Source: Acidimicrobiales bacterium
GTDB taxonomy: Bacteria > Actinomycetota > Acidimicrobiia > Acidimicrobiales > Aldehydirespiratoraceae
Assembly (NCBI GenBank): GCA_041394245.1
Contig: JAWKIR010000002.1
Location: 1,674,001 to 1,738,000, forward strand
Direction: 5' to 3'
Length of the DNA stretch: 64,000 bases
The translations under genes were made by a program, and so were the position numbers. The notes beneath the pieces were generated by a model. It saw only the letters and a program-made list of their open reading frames with translations, ran no database searches and was not told the DNA's origin. Below are positions 35,903 through 43,722 of the stretch, piece by piece. Within the stretch, counting starts at the first letter, position 1; each line of letters begins with the position of its first letter.

Positions 35903-37534
35903 CTACTCCAACCCGAAATAGTACGGGTACAGGGGCTGACCGCCGTCGTGCACCTCGACCTCGACCTCGGGGTGATGCTCCCCGATCCAGGCTTCGATCG
36001 CCGCCGTCGCCTCGTCGTCGGCGTCCTCGCCGGCGATGACGGTCAGCAGCTCGTGTTCGTCGTCGAGGATGTGCGACAGCAGCCCCGTCGCCGCGTCGAC
36101 CATCGTCGACTCCACCGCCCGGATCCCGTCGCGACAGATCCCGAGCCAGTCGCCGGTCGCGATCGGGCCGACATCGGAGGTCGACTCCCGCACCGCCTGG
36201 GTCACCTCACCGGCGACGACCGCGCTCGCCGCCTCGGTCATGTTGGCCGCATTCGTGTCGGCGCTGTCCTGAGGGTCGTACGACATGAGGCAGGCCAGCC
36301 CCTCGGCGACACCTCTGGTGGGCACGACACGAACGGTCCGACTCGTCTGCGCATCGACCTGCAGTGCCACCGGAATGATGTTCTTGTTGTTCGGGAGGAT
36401 GACGACCTCCGGCGCCGGCACCGACTCGACGGCGGCAACCAGCTCAGCGGTCGACGGGTTCATCGACTGGCCACCGGCGACCACCGCGTGCACACCCATC
36501 GAGCGCAGGATCGCGACCACCCCGGCACCCACCCCGACCGCCACCACAGCGGTGGGAACGGGGTCGCCCTGCGACGCACCCATCTCGGCCTGAACCCACT
36601 CGCGCTCCTCGAGCTCTTCGAGGAGGTCGGTCACCCGGATCTTGTGCGGTCGCCCGACCGCGATGCCGCACTCGATCGCCGCGCCGATGTCGTCGCAGTG
36701 GATGTGACAGTTGAAGATGCCATCGCCGCCGACGACCACGATGGAGTCGCCCACCTCCGCCCACGCCGACTTGAAGCCCTCGATCGTCGCGTCGGGCGCG
36801 TCGAGGAGGAACATCACTTCGTAGCGGAGGTCGGCGATCGACGGCTCGTGGTCATCGCCCTCGGGGCGATGAGGTTCGACCGGCGGCGAGACCAGTGTCG
36901 GCGCGGGCATCGAGCGACCGTCGACGACATGGAGCGCGGCGTCGAGGAACAGGAGGAGGCCCGCACCACCCGCATCGACCACCCCGGCATCGGCCAGGAC
37001 CTTCAGAAGCGTCGGTGTGCGTTCGAGCGACGCGCCGCCCTCGGCGCGCGCCGACTCGAGCACGCCGAGGAGATCGGCGCCGCCGGCCGCAGCGGCGACC
37101 GCAGCCGCCGACGACTCGCGTACGACGGTGAGGATCGTTCCCTCGACCGGATTACCGACCGCCGTGTAGGCCCCGTCCGCCGCCGCGGCGAGCGCATCGG
37201 CGAACGCGGTGCCGTCGATGGGCGAGCGATCGCGGACCACGCCGGCGAACCCGCGCAGGATCTGCGACATGATCACGCCACTGTTGCCACGGGCCCCCAT
37301 GAGCGAGCCGTGGGCGATCGCGGTGCACACCGCGTCGATGTCGGATCCTGCGTCGACGCCGTCGAGCTCGTCGACCACCGAGGCGAGAGTGAGCGACATG
37401 TTCGTGCCGGTGTCGCCGTCGGGCACCGGGTAGACGTTGAGATTGTTGATCGCCTCGCGGTGGGCGCCGAGCGCGTCGCGGAACGCCACCACGATGGCGC
37501 GGAGAGTCTGGGCGTCGAGAGTGTCGATCGGCAC
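35903..37534 (-). CDS. DAK2-domain protein (FakA/YloV family)
   Basis: This 543-residue protein has the DAK2 kinase N-domain with NNLNVYPVPDGDTGTNMSL at about residue 30 (Mg-ATP-binding Asp residues) and GNSGVIMSQILRGFA. A linker domain and a C-terminal DegV-like region (VEVHDGGQPLYPYYFGLE) follow. In Firmicutes this family is fatty acid kinase FakA, phosphorylating fatty acids bound to FakB. No fakB is seen in this window, so the substrate in this organism is inferred only. Start is GTG 37534; recG follows directly. Confidence 0.9.
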   Translation of the reverse strand: MPIDTLDAQTLRAIVVAFRDALGAHREAINNLNVYPVPDGDTGTNMSLTLASVVDELDGVDAGSDIDAVCTAIAHGSLMGARGNSGVIMSQILRGFAGVVRDRSPIDGTAFADALAAAADGAYTAVGNPVEGTILTVVRESSAAAVAAAAGGADLLGVLESARAEGGASLERTPTLLKVLADAGVVDAGGAGLLLFLDAALHVVDGRSMPAPTLVSPPVEPHRPEGDDHEPSIADLRYEVMFLLDAPDATIEGFKSAWAEVGDSIVVVGGDGIFNCHIHCDDIGAAIECGIAVGRPHKIRVTDLLEELEEREWVQAEMGASQGDPVPTAVVAVGVGAGVVAILRSMGVHAVVAGGQSMNPSTAELVAAVESVPAPEVVILPNNKNIIPVALQVDAQTSRTVRVVPTRGVAEGLACLMSYDPQDSADTNAANMTEAASAVVAGEVTQAVRESTSDVGPIATGDWLGICRDGIRAVESTMVDAATGLLSHILDDEHELLTVIAGEDADDEATAAIEAWIGEHHPEVEVEVHDGGQPLYPYYFGLE

Positions 37535-37596
37535 AGGTGCGGATCGTACCGGCCCGACGTCGCCCGCGTGACCTCCGCGCGGATACGCTGCGGCCC

Positions 37597-37818
37597 ATGC
37601 AGGGTGTGATCAAGAGCTACGACCCGGGCACCGGCGACGGTGTCCTGATCAACGAGGCCGACCTGGCCGACGTCGATCTCGCCGACGATGCCCTCGAGGG
37701 CTCGCTGTTCCGGATGCTCCGGCAGGGTCAGCGGGTCAACTTCGATCTCGACGAGCACGGACGGGCCACACACCTGCGTCTCGGCTCCGAGATCGACATG
37801 GGCACCCCCGACCTCTGA
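37597..37818 (+). CDS. Small cold-shock-fold-like protein
   Basis: This 73-residue protein begins MQGVIKSYDPGTGDGVLINEA, the turn-rich start of a cold-shock/S1-type beta barrel. It continues with GSLFRMLRQGQRVNFDLDEHG, giving the remaining strands. It lacks the usual aromatic RNP motifs, so nucleic-acid binding is not assured. It is divergent from the DAK2 gene. A 30-base inverted repeat and a degenerate repeat element follow its stop. Confidence 0.75.
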   Translation: MQGVIKSYDPGTGDGVLINEADLADVDLADDALEGSLFRMLRQGQRVNFDLDEHGRATHLRLGSEIDMGTPDL

Positions 37819-37825
37819 CCCTCCC

Positions 37826-37885
37826 CCCCATCCCCTCCGCCTTTTGTGACGTCGCGCTCCCGCAATGCGCGACTGCGACGTCACA
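37826..37885 (-). repeat. Diverged 60-bp repeat, left copy
   Basis: Read on the minus strand from 37885, this 60-base segment aligns without gaps to the plus strand from 38840 with about 45 of 60 identical bases by my count. Both copies have a TGAC start, CAGTCGCGCA, a GTCA and then AAAAGG followed by a G-rich stretch. The copies lie just outside the two ends of the AbiEi/DUF559 gene and point away from it. Within this copy TGTGACGTCGC (37845-37855) and GCGACGTCACA (37875-37885) form an 11-base inverted repeat. Confidence 0.6.
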
Positions 37886-37927
37886 GATCGAGGGACGTCA
37901 CAGATCGAGGGACGTCACAGATCGAGG
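37877..37927. repeat. Three perfect tandem copies of a 17-bp unit
   Basis: The unit GACGTCACAGATCGAGG occurs three times head to tail without spacers (37877, 37894, 37911). The third copy contains the stop codon of the DUF559 gene, whose last codons (LLDL, stop) are written by the repeat. The first copy overlaps the right arm of the neighbouring inverted repeat. It looks like slippage or duplication of the gene's 3' end rather than a CRISPR: there are no spacers. Confidence 0.9.
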
Positions 37928-38820
37928 AGGGAGCGGATCTGACGGACAACGTGATGGGGTCGGTCGCGAAGGTCACCGTGGGTGTATCGCAAGACGGTCC
38001 AGCCGAGGAGGACGAGTCCGTTCTGTCGCCTCCGGTCGCTCTCGAATCGGTCCACACGCGTGTGGGGGTCATTCCCGTCGTACTCGAGGGCGAGACGCAC
38101 TTGCGGGTAGGCGAGATCGATGAACCGTGGCGCTCCGCCGATCATCACTCGGTGTTGCCGCACCGGTTCCGGGAGTCCGGCGTCGGCGAGAAGACGAAGC
38201 AGGGCGACCTCTGGCCCCGAATCGGTCTCTGCGGCGCCGGCAGGAAGCGCATCGATGGCCAGGTCCAGACTGACCAGGCCATTGCGACCGTGCTGGGAGA
38301 ATCGGCGGCGCACATCGATGAGCTCGGACTTCGTCACCTTCCCGACCGCAACGCTGTGATCGACGAGCCGGCGGACCTCGTGCGCCGGGAAGACGAGGCC
38401 CGCATCTGCGAGAGTTCGTGCCGGCGAGGTGACCGGGATCTCCTCGAGGTGGGTGACGTCGCGTGGATCGAGATCGACGGAACGGTGTACGCCCACGCCA
38501 TCGAGCACACGGCTCGCCGGGTAACGAATGGTCACTTCGACCTCGTCGTCGACGGTCCGCATGTCCCACAACCGCAACGCGCTCCGGTGCGACGCGGCCA
38601 GGCGGTCGTCGGCGAGGCACGCTGCTCTGACCCGCTGCCGCCAGGTGATCGGGGCGCCGGCGACCCGCACCACGCCCCGATGGACCGGGTCGAGAAGGCC
38701 GCGCGTGCACATCCGACTCTGGGCCGAACGGTCGACCCCCAACGCTCGCAGCTGCGCCGTCGTCAGGAGTCCGTCTTGTCCGGCTGCGAGCTCCACCAAC
38801 TCTCGAAAGTCGGCCGACAT
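37915..38820 (-). CDS. AbiEi-like winged helix plus DUF559 (very-short-patch-repair endonuclease-like) protein
   Basis: This 301-residue protein has two parts. Residues 1-100 match the AbiEi antitoxin-type N-domain (GLLTTAQLRALGVDRSAQSRMCTRGLLDPVHRGVVRVAG, a winged helix). The C-terminal part (about 205-301) is DUF559, related to Vsr/restriction-like nucleases: RFIDLAYPQVRLALEYDGNDPH, with Asp, Glu and a later Arg/Gln cluster, ending in VLRYTHGDL. This fusion is frequent in actinobacteria and often multi-copy. No AbiEii toxin lies beside it. Function is unproven. It is bracketed by repeats and ends in a tandem repeat, which suggests a mobile or recently rearranged cassette. Confidence 0.82.
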   Translation of the reverse strand: MSADFRELVELAAGQDGLLTTAQLRALGVDRSAQSRMCTRGLLDPVHRGVVRVAGAPITWRQRVRAACLADDRLAASHRSALRLWDMRTVDDEVEVTIRYPASRVLDGVGVHRSVDLDPRDVTHLEEIPVTSPARTLADAGLVFPAHEVRRLVDHSVAVGKVTKSELIDVRRRFSQHGRNGLVSLDLAIDALPAGAAETDSGPEVALLRLLADAGLPEPVRQHRVMIGGAPRFIDLAYPQVRLALEYDGNDPHTRVDRFESDRRRQNGLVLLGWTVLRYTHGDLRDRPHHVVRQIRSLLDL

Positions 38821-38839
38821 CGGCGCCACCTCCTCGATC

Positions 38840-38899
38840 CATGACCCCTCAGTCGCGCAGTGCGCGACCCAGGCGTCAGAAAAGGGGGAAGGGGTGGGG
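38840..38899 (+). repeat. Diverged 60-bp repeat, right copy
   Basis: This is the partner of the minus-strand copy at 37826-37885, about 75 percent identical. It contains GTCGCGCAGTGCGCGAC, itself nearly palindromic, followed by AAAAGGGGG and a G-rich run toward pckA. It lies 19 bases upstream of the AbiEi/DUF559 start, so it may also carry that gene's promoter. Confidence 0.6.
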
Positions 38900-38939
38900 T
38901 GAGGGAAGGAGCGGGGAGGTGAGGGAAGACCCCGGGGGT

Positions 38940-40604
38940 CTACATGGCGGGGGTGATGCCGAGGTCGGCGTAGCCCTGCTTTTCGAAGTTGGCGCGGAAC
39001 ATGTCGCGGAGCTTCGCAGCGGCTTCGTCGTAGGCCTCGGGATCGTCCCAGGTGTCGCGCGGGTTCAGGATCTCGTCGTCGACGCCCGCACAGGTGGTCG
39101 GCATCTTGAGACCGAGAATCGGCTGGACCTCGAGCTCCACGTCGTCGAACTCTCCGGCGAGCGCGGCGTTGAGCAGCGCACGGGTCGCCTTGAGCGACAT
39201 GCGATCGCCCTTGCCGTAGGGTCCACCGGTCCAACCGGTGTTGAGGAGGATGCAGCGTGTCTCGTTCTCGGCCATGCGCTTCGCGAGCAGCTCGGCATAG
39301 ACCGACGCCTTCTGCGACATGAACGCCGCACCGAAGCACGCAGAGAACGACGGCTCCGGCTCGGTGACCCCCACCTCGGTGCCGGCGAGCTTCGAGGTGA
39401 AACCCATCACGAAGTGGTACATCGTCTCCTCGTTGTCGAGGATCGAGACGGGCGGCAGCACACCAAACGCGTCGGCGGTGAGAAGGACGATGGTCTCGGG
39501 ATGCGGCCCGGCGGCGCCCTCACGGACGTTGGGGTTCGCACTCAGCGGGTAGGCGAAACGGGTGTTCTCGGTGATCGAGCCGTCGGTCAGGTCGAACTCC
39601 TGCGGATCGGTTTCCTCGATCGCCTTGCCCGGCAGCGGCGGCACGTTCTCGATCAGGGTGCCCTTCATGGACATCGCAGCGGCGATCACGGGCTCGTTGC
39701 CCTTGTCGAGATCGATGAGCTTGGCGTAGCAGCCGTCTTCGAAGTTGGAGATGCCCTTGTCGGTCCAGACATGCTCGTCGTCGCCGATCAGCTGGCGGTC
39801 GGGATCGGCCGACAGCGTGGTCTTGCCCGTGCCGGAGAGCCCGAAGAGGATGGCGGTGTCGCCCCGCTCCCCCACATTGGCCGAGCAGTGCATCGACAGC
39901 TGACCCTTCGCCGGAAGGACGTAGTTCATGATGGTGAACATCGTCTTCTTGTTGACGCCGCAGTAGTCGGCCGGGCCGAGCACGAGGCCCACCCGGTTCT
40001 CGATGTCGATGATCACCGCTCGGTTGCTGTTGGTGCCGTCGCGCTCGGGATCGGGGGTGAACGACGGGACGTTGATGAGCGTCCATCCGGCCTCGGCGCG
40101 ATCACTGTCGTCGCGCACGTTCTTCGGGAACATGATGTTGCAGAAGTAGGCGTGGGTCGCGTACTCACCGACGAAGCGGTACGGCTCGGCGAACGTGGTG
40201 TCCCAACCGCAGAAGACATCGGTGACGTAGAGGTGACCGCCGCGCCCGTTGAGGTGGTCGATCACTCGGGGCAGCAGTTCGTCGAACTTCTCGGGATCGA
40301 ACTTGGCGAAGCCGTTCTTCCACCACACGGTGTCGGTCACGCTGTCGCGGTTGACGCAGAACGTGTCGGAGACGGGACGACCCGTGCAGGCCGGGTCGGT
40401 GAAGAACACGAGCGGGCCGTCGACCCCCAGCACGGTGGGGAAGGCCTTTTGCGCGTCGGTGGGGCCGTCCATCTCGACGCGGCCCCGGTCGTTGGCGATC
40501 GCCTCGTGGAACAGCTCGTCCTGGCTCAGGCCGAACCGCAGCTCCGGACCCTTCAGGCCGAACGCATTCTCGAGTTGTGCTGCCGCATCCGCTGCGCTGC
40601 TCAT
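38940..40604 (-). CDS. pckA: Phosphoenolpyruvate carboxykinase (ATP)
   Basis: This 554-residue cytosolic enzyme converts oxaloacetate and ATP to phosphoenolpyruvate, the first step of gluconeogenesis. The P-loop ILFGLSGTGKTTLSADP and the signature LIGDDEHVWTDKGISNFEDGCYAK are those of the ATP-dependent family. CCSANVG-like (HCSANVGERGDTA), VNKKTMFTIMNYVLP and a Lys/Arg active site near GGPYGKGDRMSLK support it. Many actinobacteria use the unrelated GTP-type enzyme instead. ATG 40604 has a GGAG upstream. It is monocistronic as far as can be seen. Confidence 0.97.
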   Translation of the reverse strand: MSSAADAAAQLENAFGLKGPELRFGLSQDELFHEAIANDRGRVEMDGPTDAQKAFPTVLGVDGPLVFFTDPACTGRPVSDTFCVNRDSVTDTVWWKNGFAKFDPEKFDELLPRVIDHLNGRGGHLYVTDVFCGWDTTFAEPYRFVGEYATHAYFCNIMFPKNVRDDSDRAEAGWTLINVPSFTPDPERDGTNSNRAVIIDIENRVGLVLGPADYCGVNKKTMFTIMNYVLPAKGQLSMHCSANVGERGDTAILFGLSGTGKTTLSADPDRQLIGDDEHVWTDKGISNFEDGCYAKLIDLDKGNEPVIAAAMSMKGTLIENVPPLPGKAIEETDPQEFDLTDGSITENTRFAYPLSANPNVREGAAGPHPETIVLLTADAFGVLPPVSILDNEETMYHFVMGFTSKLAGTEVGVTEPEPSFSACFGAAFMSQKASVYAELLAKRMAENETRCILLNTGWTGGPYGKGDRMSLKATRALLNAALAGEFDDVELEVQPILGLKMPTTCAGVDDEILNPRDTWDDPEAYDEAAAKLRDMFRANFEKQGYADLGITPAM

Positions 40605-40764
40605 TTGGTTGTCTCCAGGGGATTGATCACGTCATCCGGTCGGCGTCGGATCGTGGGATGTGAGGCGCCGAGGACCGATCACTCAGGTTAGCGAGGAGCG
40701 TGCTTTCGAGCCGACTCGGGCGGTTCATCCGACACGGCGTCGGGCGGGGGCGTAACGTCGCGCC
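40605..40764. promoter_or_regulatory. Divergent region between pckA and the RAM-domain gene
   Basis: At 160 bases this is among the longest non-coding intervals in the window. It should hold promoters for both neighbours. I see no gene, no strong hairpin and no convincing promoter hexamers by eye. Confidence 0.4.
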
Positions 40765-41001
40765 ATGACCGTTTCCGCCTACATCCTCATCCAGGCCGGG
40801 GTCGGCACCGCCGTCGACGTCGCCGATGCCACCGCGCGGCTCGAACACGTGGTGTCGGCCGAGGTGGCCATGGGTCCCTACGACGTCATCGCGCGGGCGG
40901 AGGCGTCGACGATGGACGAACTCGGCAAGGTCGTGGTGCACGCGGTGCAGGGAATCGCCGGGGTCGAGCGCACCCTGCTCTGCCCCATCGTTCGCGTCTG
41001 A
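40765..41001 (+). CDS. Stand-alone Lrp/AsnC-type RAM (ligand-binding) domain protein
   Basis: This 78-residue protein corresponds to the C-terminal domain of Lrp/AsnC regulators, with no helix-turn-helix. The pattern SAYILIQAGVGTAVDVADA, VSAEVAMGPYDVIARAEAS and a final beta strand GVERTLLCPIV is that of the ferredoxin-like RAM fold, including the GPYDV turn that follows ligand contacts. Such proteins assemble as oligomers and bind amino acids or other small effectors. No DNA-binding partner is adjacent. Confidence 0.85.
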   Translation: MTVSAYILIQAGVGTAVDVADATARLEHVVSAEVAMGPYDVIARAEASTMDELGKVVVHAVQGIAGVERTLLCPIVRV

Positions 41002-41017
41002 CGGCCGGGAATCCGGC

Positions 41018-41368
41018 TCAGAGCACGAGCGCCCGGATGCCGAGGCCCATGAGCCAGAGGCTCCCGAGCCCGTAGAGCAGGTAGGGCTTGTCCTTCATCT
41101 CGTTGCGGTAGGCGAAGATGATGCCGACACTGGCGAACGCGGAGAAGCCGTACAGCTGGTGACGGTCCCCCTCGATGTCGTCCTTCACCTGCAGGATCAC
41201 GCCGAGGATCACCTGTGCCACCACCACGACCTGGGCGACGACGACCGCCACCCAACCGGCACGATGTCGGAATCGGGGCCAGAAGTGCGCGGCCATCGCC
41301 CACACTCCGACGGCTCCGTTGGAGAAGATGAAGACCCAGCTGACGACGCTGTGGAGGTCTCGGATCAC
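41018..41368 (-). CDS. Four-helix membrane protein of unknown function
   Basis: This 116-residue protein has four likely helices (about residues 7-30, 37-58, 70-88 and 95-115) with His residues in the first two loops (LHSVVSWVF, AHFWPRFRHRAGW). I do not recognise the family. Histidines near helix ends could bind heme, but there is no classical motif. The start overlaps the MhuD-like stop by four bases, so it is co-translated with that protein; a link to heme or iron handling is only a guess. Confidence 0.7.
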   Translation of the reverse strand: MIRDLHSVVSWVFIFSNGAVGVWAMAAHFWPRFRHRAGWVAVVVAQVVVVAQVILGVILQVKDDIEGDRHQLYGFSAFASVGIIFAYRNEMKDKPYLLYGLGSLWLMGLGIRALVL

Positions 41369-41694
41369 TCGCCGTCGCGACCCAGTTCGACTTCGTAGCT
41401 CCAGAGCTCGGCGCTGATCGGCAGGGGCGCCGGTGAATCGGCACCGGCAGCGAGTGCCTCACGGTGTCCGTCACGGAACTGAGCCGACTGGGTCCACGCG
41501 GTGAACGACTCCTCGTCGCGCCAGCGGGTCACCACGAGCCAAGTGTCTCGATCGTCGGTGGGGCGCAGGAGCTCGAAGCCCTCGAACCCGTCCATTCCGT
41601 CGACGGCACCGGCCCGCGCCGCGAATCGACGGGCGACCTCGTCGCCGAGATCTCCGGGAACGGTGATGGCATTGATCTTGATGACCTGGGACAT
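41365..41694 (-). CDS. MhuD-like antibiotic biosynthesis monooxygenase-domain protein
   Basis: This 109-residue ABM-fold protein closely resembles mycobacterial MhuD in pattern: VIKINAITVPG at the start, RFAARAGAVDGMDGFEGFELLRP, then TWLVVTRWRDEESFTAW, and a His (RDGHREAL) where the heme-ligating His occurs. MhuD opens heme to release iron. By analogy this is a heme-degrading enzyme or heme-binding protein. Catalytic activity is inferred. It is the first of a two-gene unit with a small membrane protein. Confidence 0.8.
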   Translation of the reverse strand: MSQVIKINAITVPGDLGDEVARRFAARAGAVDGMDGFEGFELLRPTDDRDTWLVVTRWRDEESFTAWTQSAQFRDGHREALAAGADSPAPLPISAELWSYEVELGRDGE

Positions 41695-41727
41695 GGGACG
41701 AGTCTCCCCCGAATCCGACGCCGGCGG

Positions 41728-42543
41728 CTACTCGTCCGCGAGCGCGGCGAAGAGGTCGTCGGCGAAGGGCTCTCCGGTCCGAGTCGCACCCCGCTCGATG
41801 AAACACTCGACACCGAACGCGGCGGCGAATGCCTCGTCGGGCATCTTCAGGAAGAACGACTCCGGCGTGATCTGCGACGGGTGCGCAGCCATCGACCGAC
41901 GCTTCGTGTCGATCACCGACGTGACATCGATCTGGTGGGTGATCTCGGCCGCTGGGGTGCCCATCTCGGTGTCGCGCATCTCGTCGCGTCGTTGGGCCAG
42001 CTCGGGATCGTCGTCGGCGCCCTCGAACGCGAACTCGGCCAGGCCGCGCATCCGGTCGCGGTTCATCGTCGATTCGAAGACGTGCGGGGTGCCGGCGAGC
42101 TCTGCGGCGCGGTGGCCCACCCGGTGCACCTGGATGTGATCCGGGTGACCGTAGCCACCATGGGAGTCGTAGACGGTCAACAGGTCGGCGCGCTCGTCGC
42201 GGAGGATCGCGGCCAACCGTTCGGCGGCCTCCTCGACGTCGGCCTGCCAGAAGCAGTCGGGATTGTCGTTCGTCGGCTCGTTCTCCATCCCGCTGTCGCC
42301 GTAGCCCAGCCATTCGATCCTGTTCGCTCCGAGGATCCGTCCCGATTCCTGCAGCTCGGCCAGTCGGACCTCGGCCAATGTCGATCCGGCCGGAATCGAT
42401 CCCTCCGCAGGCTCGCCGACGGCGCCGTCGGTCGCGCAGACGAGCACGACCCGATGACCGGCGGCCGCGGCCTGGGCCATCACGCCACCCGTTGCGATCG
42501 ACTCGTCGTCGGGATGGGCGTGGAAGAAGACGGCGGTCGCCAC
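41728..42543 (-). CDS. PIG-L family deacetylase (Mca/MshB-like)
   Basis: This 271-residue zinc hydrolase has the LmbE/PIG-L core: AVFFHAHPDDESIATGG at residues 3-19 (zinc ligands His and Asp, catalytic Asp) and the second zinc site in YDSHGGYGHPDHIQVHRVG. LGYGDSGM is characteristic of the mycothiol enzymes MshB and Mca. The sequence does not decide between mycothiol-S-conjugate amidase, GlcNAc-Ins deacetylase or another substrate. The GTG start at 42543 is one base after the CoA-transferase stop. Confidence 0.88.
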   Translation of the reverse strand: MATAVFFHAHPDDESIATGGVMAQAAAAGHRVVLVCATDGAVGEPAEGSIPAGSTLAEVRLAELQESGRILGANRIEWLGYGDSGMENEPTNDNPDCFWQADVEEAAERLAAILRDERADLLTVYDSHGGYGHPDHIQVHRVGHRAAELAGTPHVFESTMNRDRMRGLAEFAFEGADDDPELAQRRDEMRDTEMGTPAAEITHQIDVTSVIDTKRRSMAAHPSQITPESFFLKMPDEAFAAAFGVECFIERGATRTGEPFADDLFAALADE

Positions 42544-42544
42544 G

Positions 42545-43687
42545 TCAGGCGATCGCGGCGGCGGCGCGCAGCGCAGCCAGTTCGTCGCCGCTGAACCCGA
42601 ACTCGGCCAACACCTCGTCGGTGTGCTGACCGGCGTGCGGCGGCGGGCGCTCGATGGTGCTGTCGGTACGGCTGAACCGCGGCGCCGGGCGAGGTTGGGT
42701 GATCCCTGCCACCTCGGTGAACGTTCCGCGAGCGACATTGTGGGGGTGATGCGGCGCCTCCTCCATCGAGAGGACCGGCGCGAAACACACGTCGGATCCC
42801 TCGATGATCTCGCACCACTCGTCGCGGGTCTTCGTCGCGAAGATCGCGGTCAACTCCTCCTTGAGGCCGGGCCACTCCGACCGGCTCATCTGGGCGTCCC
42901 ACTTCGGGTCGTCGAGGCCGAGCTTCTCGCGCAGCTCGGCGTAGAACTGTGGTTCGATCGAGCCGATCGAGACGAACTTGCCGTCGCTGCACTCGTAGAC
43001 GTCGTAGAAGTGGGCGCCCGTGTCGAGCAGGTTGGTGCCGCGCTCGTCGTTCCAGATCCCCATCGCCCGGAAGCCATGGAAGAAGGTCATGAGCGACGCA
43101 GCGCCGTCGACCATCGCGGCATCGACAACTTGGCCCTGGCCGGACCCGCGGGCCTCGAGGATCGCGCACACGAGTCCGAAGGCGAGGTACATACCGCCGC
43201 CGCCGAAGTCGCCGACGAGATTGAGGGGCGGGACGGGTGCCTCCCCCCTCCGGCCCATCGACTCGAGCGCTCCGGCCAACGCGATGTAGTTGATGTCGTG
43301 ACCCGCGGTGGGCGCATACGGGCCGTCCTGGCCCCACCCCGTCATCCGGCCGTAGGCGAGTGCCGGGTTCCGCGCCAGGCAGTCGTCGGGACCGATGCCC
43401 AGTCGCTCGGCGACGCCGGGTCGGAATCCCTCGATCAGACCGTCGCTCTGCTCGACGAGTCGCAGCACGGTCTCGACGCCCTCGGGCGACTTCAGATCGA
43501 CACCGATGGACCGGCGGCCCCGATTGATCAGGTCGCCCGGCGGCACCGAGGGATCACCACCTCGAACTGCGCCGGCACGGTCGACGCGGATCACGTCGGC
43601 CCCCATGTCGGCCAGCATCATCGCGCAGAACGGGCCCGGCCCGATCCCCGCGATCTCCACGATCTTCACTCCGGCCAGCGGTCCCAT
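42545..43687 (-). CDS. Family III CoA transferase / alpha-methylacyl-CoA racemase-like
   Basis: This 380-residue protein starts MGPLAGVKIVEIAGIGPGPFC. It has the racemase-subgroup residues: His in AGHDINYIALAGALE and Asp in NLVGDFGGGGMYL, which together form the catalytic pair of alpha-methylacyl-CoA racemase. Family III transferases instead use an Asp later in the sequence. I therefore favour a racemase acting on branched acyl-CoAs, such as pristanoyl- or bile-acid-like CoAs. It is transcribed ahead of the PIG-L gene. Confidence 0.9.
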   Translation of the reverse strand: MGPLAGVKIVEIAGIGPGPFCAMMLADMGADVIRVDRAGAVRGGDPSVPPGDLINRGRRSIGVDLKSPEGVETVLRLVEQSDGLIEGFRPGVAERLGIGPDDCLARNPALAYGRMTGWGQDGPYAPTAGHDINYIALAGALESMGRRGEAPVPPLNLVGDFGGGGMYLAFGLVCAILEARGSGQGQVVDAAMVDGAASLMTFFHGFRAMGIWNDERGTNLLDTGAHFYDVYECSDGKFVSIGSIEPQFYAELREKLGLDDPKWDAQMSRSEWPGLKEELTAIFATKTRDEWCEIIEGSDVCFAPVLSMEEAPHHPHNVARGTFTEVAGITQPRPAPRFSRTDSTIERPPPHAGQHTDEVLAEFGFSGDELAALRAAAAIA

Positions 43688-43722
43688 GACACTCCTCGAT
43701 GCAGCGGAATCGACTTCGGACC

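Noticed and set aside
33650..37609. A 1319-codon open frame antisense to recG and the DAK2 gene
   Set aside because: High GC at third positions removes stop codons on the opposite strand. The peptide is repetitive and basic-acidic with no domain, while recG and the DAK2 gene have full motif sets.
37877..37927. Short direct repeats as a possible CRISPR array
   Set aside because: The three units are head to tail without spacers, and one contains a stop codon of a gene.
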